From positions 124,001-188,000 of the forward strand of contig NZ_FMAG01000007.1 of assembly GCF_900094585.1 (NCBI RefSeq): a DNA stretch of 64,000 nucleotides. Direction: 5' to 3'. Positions 8,132-16,499 of this stretch are shown piece by piece. The notes under the pieces were generated by a model. The model was not told the DNA's origin, ran no database searches, and saw only the letters and a program-made list of their open reading frames with translations. Position 1 is the first letter of the stretch. Each line of letters opens with the position of its first letter. The translations under genes and the position numbers were made by a program. The DNA comes from Martinezella multihospitum. Its GTDB lineage: Bacteria; Pseudomonadota; Alphaproteobacteria; Rhizobiales; Rhizobiaceae.

Positions 8132-9112
8132 ATGACCGCCGACGAACATTTGCTCATTCTGGTCCTTGCCTTGCTGCTAGACCGCATCGTCGGCGATCCC
8201 GACTGGCTGTGGCAGCGCTTTCCGCATCCGGTCGTGCTGTTCGGCAAGGCGATTTCATCCTTCGACCAGCGGTTCAATGCAAAGCACTTGCCCGGCGTGC
8301 TTCGCCGCCGCAACGGGGTCATGTCGATCGTCGCGCTGCTCATGGGCGCTGCCATCGCTGGCTGGGCCGTTCATGGGCTTCTGGCCTTCTTCGGCTGGCT
8401 CGGCATCTTGGTCGAGGCGGGGCTCGTGGCGGTTTTCATGGCGCAGAAAAGTCTTGCCGATCATGTCGGAGAGGTATCGCGGGCATTGCGTTCCGATGGT
8501 CTCGAAGGTGGACGTCTTGCGGTATCGCGCATTGTCGGCCGCGATCCGGAGACGCTGGATGAGCCGGGTATCTGTCGTGCGGCCATCGAAAGCCTTGCCG
8601 AGAACTTTTCCGACGGCGTCGTCGCACCGGCCCTTTGGTACGGTGTTTTCGGGCTGCCGGGCCTCTTCTTCTACAAGATGCTCAACACCGCCGATTCGAT
8701 GATCGGCCACAAATCCGAGACCTATGTCGATTTTGGCCGCGCTGCTGCGCGCCTCGACGATATCGCAAACTGGCCGGCCGCGCGCCTGTCCATCCTGTTG
8801 ATCGCCGTCGGTGCTTTGGTGAAGCGGGGAATCTCGGCACTTGGGAATGCGATCCGCATTGCGGTGCGGGATGGTGGGCTGCACCGTTCGCCCAACTCCG
8901 GCAGGCCGGAAGCAGCCATGGCAGGTGCGCTCGATATCCAGCTTGCAGGTCCGCGAATCTATGGCGGTGAGCTCGTGCGCGAGCCGATGATCAATGGCGC
9001 TGGCCGCGATACTGCCACGGTCAACGACATCGAAGCCGGCATTTCCATATTCTATTCCGCCTGTACGATGCTGACGCTTCTCGCTTTCCTGGGTTTCTTG
9101 CTGCTCTTGTGA
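8132..9112 (+). CDS. cobD: Adenosylcobinamide-phosphate synthase (CobD/CbiB)
   Basis: CobD is an inner-membrane enzyme that joins aminopropanol phosphate (the CobC product) to adenosylcobyric acid. The 326-residue protein has the family N-terminus LLLDRIVGDPDWLWQRFPHPV, conserved FSDGVVAPALWY and FYKMLNTADSMIGHKSE segments, a long LHRSPNSGRPEAAMAGAL stretch and several hydrophobic helices including one at the extreme C-terminus. GAGGA precedes the ATG. It follows cobC but is separated from it by the palindromic repeat, which may uncouple the two or alter transcript stability. Confidence 0.95.
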   Translation: MTADEHLLILVLALLLDRIVGDPDWLWQRFPHPVVLFGKAISSFDQRFNAKHLPGVLRRRNGVMSIVALLMGAAIAGWAVHGLLAFFGWLGILVEAGLVAVFMAQKSLADHVGEVSRALRSDGLEGGRLAVSRIVGRDPETLDEPGICRAAIESLAENFSDGVVAPALWYGVFGLPGLFFYKMLNTADSMIGHKSETYVDFGRAAARLDDIANWPAARLSILLIAVGALVKRGISALGNAIRIAVRDGGLHRSPNSGRPEAAMAGALDIQLAGPRIYGGELVREPMINGAGRDTATVNDIEAGISIFYSACTMLTLLAFLGFLLLL

Positions 9113-9230
9113 GCGTCTCTGAATTAAGCAATCGCTCACTATATGTATTAATTTGGTATAATCAGCATAGCGATAGACTCTCCCATCGTCTGAATTGCTT
9201 CATAAGGAAGCAAACAGTCGGAGGGGCAAG

Positions 9231-9659
9231 ATGAAACGTATCGCGTTCGCAGTAACGGCATGTCTGTGCATGCAATTCCACACCGTTTCGGCCCATGCCG
9301 GGACTGTTCTTGCAGTGGTCGATCTTCGATCGCAAACAATGACCGTTTCGGAGGATGGGGCTCTGAAGTATCGCTGGCGAGTGTCGACGGCGCGCAGGGG
9401 GTATGTGACGCCGACAGGCTCCTACACGGCCAAATGGCTGTCCAGGGATCATCGCTCGAAGAAATATGACGATGCGCCGATGCCTTACGCCGTGTTCTTC
9501 AATGGCGGCTATGCCATTCACGGCACCTATGAGGTGAGGCAGCTCGGACGGCCAGCATCGCATGGCTGCGTGCGGCTTGATACCCGCAATGCTGCCACCT
9601 TCTTTGCGATGACATCGGACGCGGGGCTTCATAATACGCGCATCGTCATCAGCGAGTGA
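9231..9659 (+). CDS. Secreted L,D-transpeptidase (YkuD domain)
   Basis: A 142-residue exported enzyme. Residues 1-23 form a signal peptide (Lys-Arg start, hydrophobic core, AHA before the predicted cut), and nearly all the rest is a YkuD domain. The catalytic signature is complete: His97 in GGYAIHGTY and Cys113 in RPASHGCVRL. Such enzymes cross-link peptidoglycan 3-3 or tether proteins to it in the periplasm. The start is set by GGAGGGG about six bases before the ATG; an upstream in-frame TTG is ignored. It has no LysM or other wall-binding domain. Its role among the rhizobial L,D-transpeptidases cannot be told. Confidence 0.9.
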   Translation: MKRIAFAVTACLCMQFHTVSAHAGTVLAVVDLRSQTMTVSEDGALKYRWRVSTARRGYVTPTGSYTAKWLSRDHRSKKYDDAPMPYAVFFNGGYAIHGTYEVRQLGRPASHGCVRLDTRNAATFFAMTSDAGLHNTRIVISE

Positions 9660-9881
9660 TCTTTCGCGAGGGGATAACGCTTCGTCCTTGCGGTTTGGCC
9701 GTAATGCTGCCGCATCTCGCGGTCATGTCGCCATAATTCTGCAATTGTGACGCGACTGTCATTTTGCTGTTTGCGCAACAGTGCTTCGCCAAATTGCCGT
9801 GGCTTCCATTGGAAACCATTGGCTTTTGGAATGGATTTCCCTATGAGGGGGATTGAATTATTATTTCAAGAGGTATGGGCA

Positions 9882-10160
9882 GTGACTGCTACATTTGACA
9901 AAGTTGCCGACATTATCGCTGAAACCAGCGAAATCGACCGTGACACCATCACCCCGGATAGCCACACGATCGACGACCTCGGCATCGACAGCCTGGACTT
10001 CCTGGATATCGTCTTCGCGATCGACAAGGAATTCGGCATCAAGATCCCGCTCGAGCAGTGGACGCAGGAAGTCAACGAAGGCAAGGTCTCGACCGAAGAA
10101 TACTTCGTGCTGAAGAATCTCTGTGCCAAGATCGACGAGTTGCGCGCCGCCAAGGGCTGA
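9882..10160 (+). CDS. acpXL: Acyl carrier protein AcpXL
   Basis: AcpXL is the specialised carrier on which the very-long-chain (omega-1)-hydroxy fatty acid of rhizobial lipid A is built. The 92-residue protein has the phosphopantetheine site DLGIDSLDF, with Ser37 as the attachment point, and an acidic helix II (DIVFAIDKEF). It is longer than housekeeping AcpP (about 78 residues), as expected. The start is a GTG at 9882, with AAGAGG nine bases upstream. It heads the cluster, and the hairpin downstream may allow more AcpXL to be made than the enzymes that follow. Confidence 0.95.
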   Translation: MTATFDKVADIIAETSEIDRDTITPDSHTIDDLGIDSLDFLDIVFAIDKEFGIKIPLEQWTQEVNEGKVSTEEYFVLKNLCAKIDELRAAKG

Positions 10161-10184
10161 GCGACATCCTTGCATTTTTTTGAC

Positions 10185-10215
10185 GCCCAGCCGCCTTTGA
10201 ATATGGCGGCCGGGC
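10185..10215 (+). terminator. Hairpin between acpXL and fabZXL
   Basis: GCCCAGCCGCC (10185-10195) pairs with GGCGGCCGGGC (10205-10215) with one mismatch, then GGTTTCATTCTT. It is a weak terminator or attenuator that could raise acpXL output over the downstream enzyme genes. Confidence 0.45.
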
Positions 10216-10282
10216 GGTTTCATTCTTAAATAGCGTATCCCGCCCGGAGCATCCTCGTTGCCGGGTTGGATCGGAGGCGTTG

Positions 10283-10756
10283 ATGCTACTGGAATATTTC
10301 CAGATGATCGACAGGGTCGAGTCCGTCGACCTGTCCAAGGGCCTGTTGAAGGCGCATTCGGTGGTTCCGGCGAAGAGCACGGTCTTTGAAGGCCATTTCC
10401 CGGGCATGCCGCTCGTTCCCGGCGTTCTCCTCATCGAAACCATGGCTCAGGCTTCGGGCATGCTCGTGCTTGCGGCGACGAAGTTCGCCTATATGCCATT
10501 CCTGATGTCGGTCGATGGTGCCAAGATGCGGACCTTCGTCGAGCCGGAAGCCGAACTTGATATCGAAGCCGATCTGGAACATGAGGGCTCGGGCTTTGCC
10601 GTAACCAAGGCGCGGATCACCATTGCTGGAAAGAAGGTTTGCGATGCGCAGTTGAAGCTGCGCACCATGCCGTTTAATGAGGTGCCGCTCGGCGATATCG
10701 TGCGCAAGCGGGCAGGCGAGGTCGGACTTCTCGACGCCATCGCCGCCAACGGTTGA
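10283..10756 (+). CDS. fabZXL: (3R)-hydroxyacyl-ACP dehydratase of the VLCFA cluster
   Basis: A hot-dog-fold dehydratase of 157 residues that removes water from 3-hydroxyacyl-AcpXL during elongation. The FabZ active-site helix is plain: GHFPGMPLVPGVLLIE with His38 and Glu52 as the catalytic pair. GGAGG six bases upstream supports the ATG at 10283 (an adjacent TTG at 10280 is less likely). The gene lies between acpXL and the two ketosynthase genes and is transcribed with them. Length and motif are normal for FabZ; assignment to the very-long-chain pathway is from context. Confidence 0.92.
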   Translation: MLLEYFQMIDRVESVDLSKGLLKAHSVVPAKSTVFEGHFPGMPLVPGVLLIETMAQASGMLVLAATKFAYMPFLMSVDGAKMRTFVEPEAELDIEADLEHEGSGFAVTKARITIAGKKVCDAQLKLRTMPFNEVPLGDIVRKRAGEVGLLDAIAANG

Positions 10757-10799
10757 TGCTGCCGGCTTGTTCGGCGCCGCATTCGAAGAGGATTGATGA

Positions 10800-12005
10800 A
10801 TGAGCAAGGCTCAGAATGATGTGGTGATCACAGGTATCGGCATCGTCACCTGCCAGGGTGTGGGCAAGGATGCGCATGTGGCCCTGCTGACCGCGGGCAA
10901 GGCACCGCCGACCATTGTCGAAACCGAGAAGTTCAAGCCCTATCCCGTGCATCCGCTGCCCGAGATCGACTGGTCGCAGCAGATTCCGAAGCGCGGCGAT
11001 CAGCGTCAGATGGAAAACTGGCAGCGCATCGGCGTCTTCACCGCCGGCCTGGCGCTCGACGATGCCGGCTTCAAGGATGATCTCGAAGCCTGCGGCACGA
11101 TGGACATGATCGTCGCGGCGGGCGGCGGCGAACGCGATACCAATGTCGATACGCTGATCGTCAACGAGGGTCTGAAGCGCAACGACCGCGAGCTGCTCCT
11201 GAACGAGAAGCTGACGACCGAACTGCGGCCGACCCTGTTCCTGGCGCAGCTTTCGAACCTGCTTGCCGGCAACATCTCGATCGTCCACAAGGTCACAGGT
11301 TCGTCGCGCACCTTCATGGGCGAGGAAGCCTCCGGCATTTCCGCTGTCGAGACCGCTTTCCATCGCATCAAGTCGGGCGAATCGAGCCATGCCCTGGTGG
11401 GCGGCGCTTTTTCCGCCGAAAGACTGGACATGATCCTGCTGATCGAAGCGGTCAATGCCCATGTCCGGGGCGAATGGCAGCCCATCTGGTCGCGCAAGCC
11501 GGAAGATGGCGGCGGCATGATCATGGGATCGCTCAGCGCCTTCCTCGTTCTTGAATCGCGTGCCCATGCCGAAGGCCGAGGCGCCCATATCTATGCGACC
11601 ATCGATGCGGTCGAGGGCGATCGCGGCAGGCGCGACGACGGCAAGTTCGAAGCGCGGCTGGAGCGCATGCTCGCGCCTGCCAAGCCGACAGCCGGCGATG
11701 CGACGGTGGTTTTTTCAGGCACGACGGCAATCCCCGATCTGGCGAAGCGCGAAAAGGCGGTGCTTGAGGCACAGCTTCCGGGCTCGGCCATCCGCGCCTA
11801 TTCCGGCGTTTCCGGCCATGGGCTGGAAAGCCAATTCCCGCTCGGGCTCGCCTTCGCGGCATTGGCCGTCGCCAACCAGGCCAAGGTGCCGCAGTTCGAT
11901 GCCGCGCATGAACAGCCGATGGTGACGGGTGCCCGCAAGGCCGTGGTCACCACCGTCGGCCATGCGCGCGGCGAAGGCATCGCCGTACTTTCCGCTGAAG
12001 CGTGA
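10800..12005 (+). CDS. fabF2XL: Degenerate beta-ketoacyl-ACP synthase FabF2XL (chain-length-factor-like)
   Basis: This 401-residue protein has the thiolase-fold ketosynthase layout but not the full catalytic set. Aligned by eye with its neighbour, ACASG of the active site becomes EEASG here, so the nucleophilic Cys is Glu176. The first catalytic His (NAHGTST) becomes VFSGTTA, putting Ser306 in its place. Only the last His survives (VSGHGLE, His340). It therefore probably cannot condense acyl groups itself. By analogy with the KS-beta/chain-length factor of type II polyketide synthases, which also lack the Cys, it may pair with FabF1XL and set product length. The gene sits directly before fabF1XL, with 10 bases between them. 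Confidence 0.9.
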   Translation: MSKAQNDVVITGIGIVTCQGVGKDAHVALLTAGKAPPTIVETEKFKPYPVHPLPEIDWSQQIPKRGDQRQMENWQRIGVFTAGLALDDAGFKDDLEACGTMDMIVAAGGGERDTNVDTLIVNEGLKRNDRELLLNEKLTTELRPTLFLAQLSNLLAGNISIVHKVTGSSRTFMGEEASGISAVETAFHRIKSGESSHALVGGAFSAERLDMILLIEAVNAHVRGEWQPIWSRKPEDGGGMIMGSLSAFLVLESRAHAEGRGAHIYATIDAVEGDRGRRDDGKFEARLERMLAPAKPTAGDATVVFSGTTAIPDLAKREKAVLEAQLPGSAIRAYSGVSGHGLESQFPLGLAFAALAVANQAKVPQFDAAHEQPMVTGARKAVVTTVGHARGEGIAVLSAEA

Positions 12006-12015
12006 GGAACAGGAT

Positions 12016-13296
12016 ATGACCGCTTACAAGGATCATCTCGGACGCCCGATCGTTGCCGTGACAGGCATGGGGATCATCACGTCGCTGGGGCAGGGCCTGC
12101 AGGATAACTGGAATGCACTGTCTTCGGGCACGTCAGGCATTCATGGCATTACCCGTTTCCCGACAGACGGGTTGTCGACGCGCATTGCCGGCACGGTGGA
12201 TTTCATCGATATCCCCGTTCCGAACGCTGTCGAGCGTTCTTATGCCTTTGCCCGCGAAACAACCATCGAAGCCCTGGCGCAGGCCGGTATTTCCGGTGAT
12301 TTCGACGCGCCGCTGTTCCTGGCTGCACCACCGATCGAACCCGAGTGGAGCGCCCGCTTCGAGCTGGCCGATCGCTCTCCTCCGGCAGATCATGACGGCG
12401 ACGCGTATGAACGCTTCCTCGCCGCCATGCGCCAGCGCCCCGATCCCGCATTCCATGAAGCCGCTCTTTTCGGCGCCATTTCCGAGCGCCTGTCGGACCG
12501 TTTCGGCACCCGCGGGCTGCCGGTAACGCTGTCGACGGCCTGCGCATCGGGCGTGACTGCCATCCAGCTCGGCATCGAGGCGATCCGCCAGGGACGTACC
12601 ACGCGAGCGCTGACCGTTGCGACCGACGGCTCGCTGAGCGCCGAAGCGCTGATCCGCTTCTCGTTGCTCTCGGCGCTGTCGACGCAAAACGATCCGCCGA
12701 CCAAGGCTTCCAAGCCGTTCAGCAAGGATCGCGACGGCTTCGTCATCGCGGAAGGTGCTGCGACGCTGGTGCTGGAATCGCTGGAGGTAGCGGTTGCACG
12801 CGGCGCCAAGATCCTCGGCATCATGAAGGGTGCCGGCGACAAGGCCGATTCCTTCCATCGCACACGCTCCTCGCCCGACGGCGGCCCGGCGATCGCGACG
12901 ATCCGCGCAGCGCTTGCCGATGCCGGCATGGCTGAAACCGATATCGGCTATATCAACGCTCACGGCACCTCGACGCCGGAGAACGACAAGATGGAATACG
13001 GCTCGATGTCCGCCGTCTTCGGCGAGCGGCTTCCGACCATTCCGGTTTCCTCGAACAAGTCGATGATCGGCCATACGCTGACGGCTGCCGGTGCAGTCGA
13101 GGCGGTGTTCTCGCTGCAGACGATGCTGACCGGCACGCTGCCGCCGACCATCAATTACAATAATCCGGATCCGTCGATCATCCTCGACGTGGTGCCGAAC
13201 AAGAAGCGTGAAAAGCAGGTGAATGCTGTGCTTTCGAACTCTTTCGGGTTCGGCGGTCAGAATGCGAGCCTTGTCATGGCGCTTGAACCGGCTTAA
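12016..13296 (+). CDS. fabF1XL: Beta-ketoacyl-ACP synthase FabF1XL
   Basis: A complete FabF-type condensing enzyme of 426 residues. The Cys-His-His triad is present: Cys176 in LSTACASGVTA, His316 in YINAHGTSTPEND and His353 in SNKSMIGHTLTAAGA. It ends with the usual glycine-rich NSFGFGGQNASLV. It should elongate AcpXL-bound acyl chains towards C28. GAGGAACAGGAT precedes the ATG at 12016. Adjacent to the Cys-less FabF2XL, it is the likely catalytic half of a heterodimer. The upstream in-frame extension overlapping fabF2XL is not used. Confidence 0.95.
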   Translation: MTAYKDHLGRPIVAVTGMGIITSLGQGLQDNWNALSSGTSGIHGITRFPTDGLSTRIAGTVDFIDIPVPNAVERSYAFARETTIEALAQAGISGDFDAPLFLAAPPIEPEWSARFELADRSPPADHDGDAYERFLAAMRQRPDPAFHEAALFGAISERLSDRFGTRGLPVTLSTACASGVTAIQLGIEAIRQGRTTRALTVATDGSLSAEALIRFSLLSALSTQNDPPTKASKPFSKDRDGFVIAEGAATLVLESLEVAVARGAKILGIMKGAGDKADSFHRTRSSPDGGPAIATIRAALADAGMAETDIGYINAHGTSTPENDKMEYGSMSAVFGERLPTIPVSSNKSMIGHTLTAAGAVEAVFSLQTMLTGTLPPTINYNNPDPSIILDVVPNKKREKQVNAVLSNSFGFGGQNASLVMALEPA

Positions 13297-13350
13297 GCGG
13301 ACTTCTGAAAAACAGGATACAACTGCGCCCGAGGGGCGAAGGACTTTGCC

Positions 13351-14379
13351 ATGCGTGCTTTGCAACTGATCGACGACCGCAAACTTGAGATCACCGATCT
13401 GCCGGAGCCGGAGGCGCCGGGTGCGGGCGAGGTGACCTTGCGCGTCAAGGCCGTCGCCCTCAATCATATCGACGTCTGGGGCTGGCGCGGCATGGCGTTT
13501 GCCAAGCGCAAGATGCCGCTCGTCATCGGTGCGGAGGCTGCCGGCGTGGTCGAAGCGATCGGGCCGGGCGTTGCCAATGTGCTGCCGGGTCAGCTGGTGT
13601 CGATCTACGGCGCACGCACCTGCGGCCTCTGCCGTCATTGCCGCGAGGGACGCGACAATCTCTGCGAACATGTCGGCGGCGTGCACGGTTTCCATCTCGA
13701 TGGCTTCGCGCAGGAGAAGGTCAATCTGCCGGCTCGCCTTCTCGTTCCGGCGCCTCCCGGCGTCGATGCGATCGGTGCTGCCCTTGCGCCCGTCACCTTC
13801 GGCACGGTCGAGCATATGCTGTTCGACAATGCCAAGCTGGAGCCGGGCGAAACGATCCTCGTGCATGCCGGTGGCTCGGGCATCGGCACCGCCGCCATCC
13901 AGCTTGCCAAGAAGATCGGCTGCACGGTCATCACCACGGTCGGCTCCGACGATAAGATCGAGAAGGCAAAGGCACTCGGCGCCGATCACGTCATCAACTA
14001 TCGCACGGACCGCTTCGAGGGCGTCGTCCGCAAGCTGACGAAGAAGAAGGGTGTCGACGTGGTCTTCGAACATGTCGGCAAGGATACCTGGGCAGGCTCG
14101 ATGCTCTGCATGAAGCGCGGCGGACGTCTCGTCACCTGCGGCTCGACCTCGGGCGTTTCGACCGAAATGAACCTGATGATGCTGTTCCAGCAGCAGCTGA
14201 AGCTGCTCGGCTCCTTCGGCTGCCGCATGGAGAACATGGCCAATGCGATGCAGAAGATGGCGCGCGGCCTCGTTCATCCGGTGATCGATACCGAAGTCGG
14301 CTTCGACGATATCGACCGGGCGCTTGAGCGGATGGAATCGCGCCAGATCTTCGGCAAGATCATCCTGAAGATGGACTGA
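13351..14379 (+). CDS. Zinc-containing alcohol dehydrogenase of the VLCFA cluster
   Basis: A medium-chain dehydrogenase/reductase of 342 residues. It has the GroES-like N-terminal domain with a structural zinc loop of four cysteines (C91, C94, C97, C105) and a Rossmann domain with ILVHAGGSGIGTAAIQLA as the NAD(P)-binding turn. Its position between fabF1XL and lpxXL suggests it works on the fatty acid, perhaps as an enoyl or keto reductase in the elongation cycle or in forming the (omega-1) hydroxyl; the sequence alone does not decide. GAAGGA lies upstream of the start. lpxXL begins five bases after its stop. Confidence 0.85.
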   Translation: MRALQLIDDRKLEITDLPEPEAPGAGEVTLRVKAVALNHIDVWGWRGMAFAKRKMPLVIGAEAAGVVEAIGPGVANVLPGQLVSIYGARTCGLCRHCREGRDNLCEHVGGVHGFHLDGFAQEKVNLPARLLVPAPPGVDAIGAALAPVTFGTVEHMLFDNAKLEPGETILVHAGGSGIGTAAIQLAKKIGCTVITTVGSDDKIEKAKALGADHVINYRTDRFEGVVRKLTKKKGVDVVFEHVGKDTWAGSMLCMKRGGRLVTCGSTSGVSTEMNLMMLFQQQLKLLGSFGCRMENMANAMQKMARGLVHPVIDTEVGFDDIDRALERMESRQIFGKIILKMD

Positions 14380-14384
14380 GCCGC

Positions 14385-15317
14385 GTGAAGCTCTTTATCA
14401 CCCGGATCGTCCTTGCGCTCAGAAATTTCCAGCAGTGGCTGGTGGCACAGGTCATTTTCGGCTTCCTCAATTTCTTGAAGCTGTTTCCGGCGGATGCGGG
14501 CATCAATTTCGCCGATTGGCTGACCCGCAAGATCGGCCCGCGCATGCGCCGGCATCAGCTGATGCTGACCAATCTGCGCAATGCCTTTCCGGAAAAGAGC
14601 GAGGCGGAGATCGATGAGATCGCGCGCGCAAGTTGGGGCAATATGGGCCGCCTGGCGGCAGAATATGTCTTCCTCGACCGGCTTTTCGACTTCGATCCCC
14701 ATAGCGATACGCCCGGCCGCATCGAAGTTTCGGGCATTCCGATCTTCCTTGACCTCAGGGACAATCCGCGGCCGTTTATCGTCTTTACCGGTCATACCGG
14801 CAATTTCGAGCTGCTGCCGGTTGCGGGCGCTGCCTTCGGCCTGACCGTGACGGTGCTCTTTCGCCCGCCCAACAATCCTTACGTTGCTCAGAAGGTATTC
14901 GATTTTCGCGCCAAGCGCATGGGCAATCTCGTGCCTTCCCACGCCGGGTCATCTTTCGCGCTCGCCAGGGAGCTGGAGGCCGGTCGTGGTGTCGGTGTGC
15001 TGGTCGACCAGAAATTCCGCAAGGGCCTGAAAACCTTGTTCTTCGGCCGGGATGTGAAGACCAATCCGCTGCTGCCGAAGCTGGTGCGCCAGTTCAATTG
15101 CGAGGTCTATCCGGCCCGCTGCATCCGCCTACCCGGCAATCGCTACCGGCTGGAGATCGAGCCGAAGCTCGAGATGCCGCGCAACGAAGCCGGCGGTCTC
15201 GATCTGACCGCAACGGTGCAGATGTTGAACGACAAGGTTGAAAGCTGGGTGCGGGAAAACCCCGAGCAATGGCTCTGGTATCATGACCGCTGGAATATCA
15301 AGAAGAGCGTTTTCTAG
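14385..15317 (+). CDS. lpxXL: Lipid A very-long-chain acyltransferase LpxXL
   Basis: LpxXL transfers the very-long-chain acyl group from AcpXL to lipid A at the inner membrane. The 310-residue protein belongs to the LpxL/HtrB family. It has an N-terminal hydrophobic segment (about 7-33), MRRHQLMLTNLRNAFPEKS, and the catalytic HX4E motif FTGHTGNFE (His137, Glu142), followed by VLVDQKFRKG. It starts with GTG at 14385, five bases after the previous stop, so it is probably translationally coupled. It is the last gene of the acpXL cluster, and the genes are in the order needed to make and then use the acyl donor. Confidence 0.95.
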   Translation: MKLFITRIVLALRNFQQWLVAQVIFGFLNFLKLFPADAGINFADWLTRKIGPRMRRHQLMLTNLRNAFPEKSEAEIDEIARASWGNMGRLAAEYVFLDRLFDFDPHSDTPGRIEVSGIPIFLDLRDNPRPFIVFTGHTGNFELLPVAGAAFGLTVTVLFRPPNNPYVAQKVFDFRAKRMGNLVPSHAGSSFALARELEAGRGVGVLVDQKFRKGLKTLFFGRDVKTNPLLPKLVRQFNCEVYPARCIRLPGNRYRLEIEPKLEMPRNEAGGLDLTATVQMLNDKVESWVRENPEQWLWYHDRWNIKKSVF

Positions 15318-15589
15318 GCATCTATTCTGGCCCGTTACCGACGGTTTTGCATGTATATTTGCATCCGGTCTTCATGCAGTCATTACGCCCAGTAAGCCTT
15401 GCATTTCAGAAAGTTCTCCTTTCCCGAGAACTTCCGCTCATCCGGATTGAAAGTGGGGGTAAGTCATGTTAATTCACAATACGGAAAGTTTGGTGAGATT
15501 GCGGACACCAAGCTGAATATCCTTGGGCATGGCAACGCCGGGAATCGAGGCCCCTGCGTCCTGTTATGTACGGGGACAGGAGGGCAATT

Positions 15590-16312
15590 TTGCTGGCACT
15601 CTTTCATGCCTTCTCCACGAAATGTAACCAGATTCAGCGTGCGATAAAACTTGGCGATGATGAGCTTGTAGCGTCACTTGATCGCGAATTGGAGCCACTT
15701 ATCGCGGCTATCCTGGCTTATAAGGCCACGAGTCTGCTTGAAATTTACATGCAGCTCCAGTTCATGAACAATCTCATCCGAGAAGAATCGGATGATCGCT
15801 CGCGCGTCATGCGCAACTCCGCATCGCTTTCGGTGCTGATCGATCGCTATTTCGGCGGTGCGAGCGAAGCAGCGGGCGAAGTTCTTAGGGCGTTTTCAAG
15901 CGAGAAAATCGATCGGGGCGATGCGTTCGGCTTCGAAGAAAGTAGCGTTCTGAACGATGTCATTCTGGACAGCCTGCCGGATCGTGTTGCCGTCGTGACG
16001 CGGGACTATCGCTATCTCTACAGCAACGCTGCCAATTCGGAGTTCCTGAAGTCGAAGCCGATGGAACTCGTGGGACGTCACATCTCGGAATTCGTCGGTG
16101 CGGAAGATTTCGAAAGCAGCCTTAAGGCGAAGCTTGATGCCTGCTTTACCGGGGAGAAGGTGGAGTGCCTTTATCCCTCCTATCGCCAGATCGAGCCCGG
16201 CAAGGTATTTCACTGCACCATGACGCCGTTGCGCGCCAAGGCGGAAGTGATCGGTGCATTGCTCGTCATGCATGAGATCATCGCGGTTCCCGCAGGCATG
16301 CTGGTGGCCTGA
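15590..16312 (+). CDS. PAS-domain protein of unknown function
   Basis: A cytoplasmic protein of about 240 residues. The first half is predicted helical (QIQRAIKLGDDELVASLDRE, LEIYMQLQFMNNLIREES). The second half (about 125-225) is a PAS fold: ILDSLPDRVAVVTRDYRYLY, then NAANSEFL, GRHISEFVG and a C-terminal strand GALLVMHEI. No kinase, GGDEF, EAL or DNA-binding output domain is visible, so it may be a sensor or adaptor acting on a partner. AGGAGG six bases before the TTG at 15590 decides the start; an ATG at 15566 would add eight residues. A clear terminator follows. Confidence 0.8.
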   Translation: MLALFHAFSTKCNQIQRAIKLGDDELVASLDRELEPLIAAILAYKATSLLEIYMQLQFMNNLIREESDDRSRVMRNSASLSVLIDRYFGGASEAAGEVLRAFSSEKIDRGDAFGFEESSVLNDVILDSLPDRVAVVTRDYRYLYSNAANSEFLKSKPMELVGRHISEFVGAEDFESSLKAKLDACFTGEKVECLYPSYRQIEPGKVFHCTMTPLRAKAEVIGALLVMHEIIAVPAGMLVA

Positions 16313-16357
16313 ACTCGCGTTCAAGCCCCAAATAATAGCTTTCCAATCAAGTCCGGT

Positions 16358-16388
16358 ATCAGGCGAGGGTTGTCTTCGCCTGATTTTG
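16358..16388 (+). terminator. Rho-independent terminator after the PAS gene
   Basis: ATCAGGCGA at 16358-16366 pairs perfectly with TCGCCTGAT at 16376-16384, followed by TTTG. It lies between convergent genes, 46 bases after the PAS gene stop. Confidence 0.65.
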
Positions 16389-16499
16389 TGCTGTCTCGAT
16401 CCGTTTCGACCATATCGGATCGCGATTGATCGTTCGGCTGTTCGTTGTTGCCGCTGCATTCGAAGCAGTGGCAGCGGAACCGGATCACTTTCGGCTGTT

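Noticed and set aside
12133..14277. A 714-codon open frame on the minus strand
   Set aside because: It is antisense to fabF1XL and the dehydrogenase, both firmly identified. GC-rich third positions leave antisense frames open; no family motif is seen.
15399..15647. An 82-codon plus-strand frame before the PAS gene
   Set aside because: Overlaps the PAS gene in another frame, lacks a convincing ribosome site and has no recognisable content.
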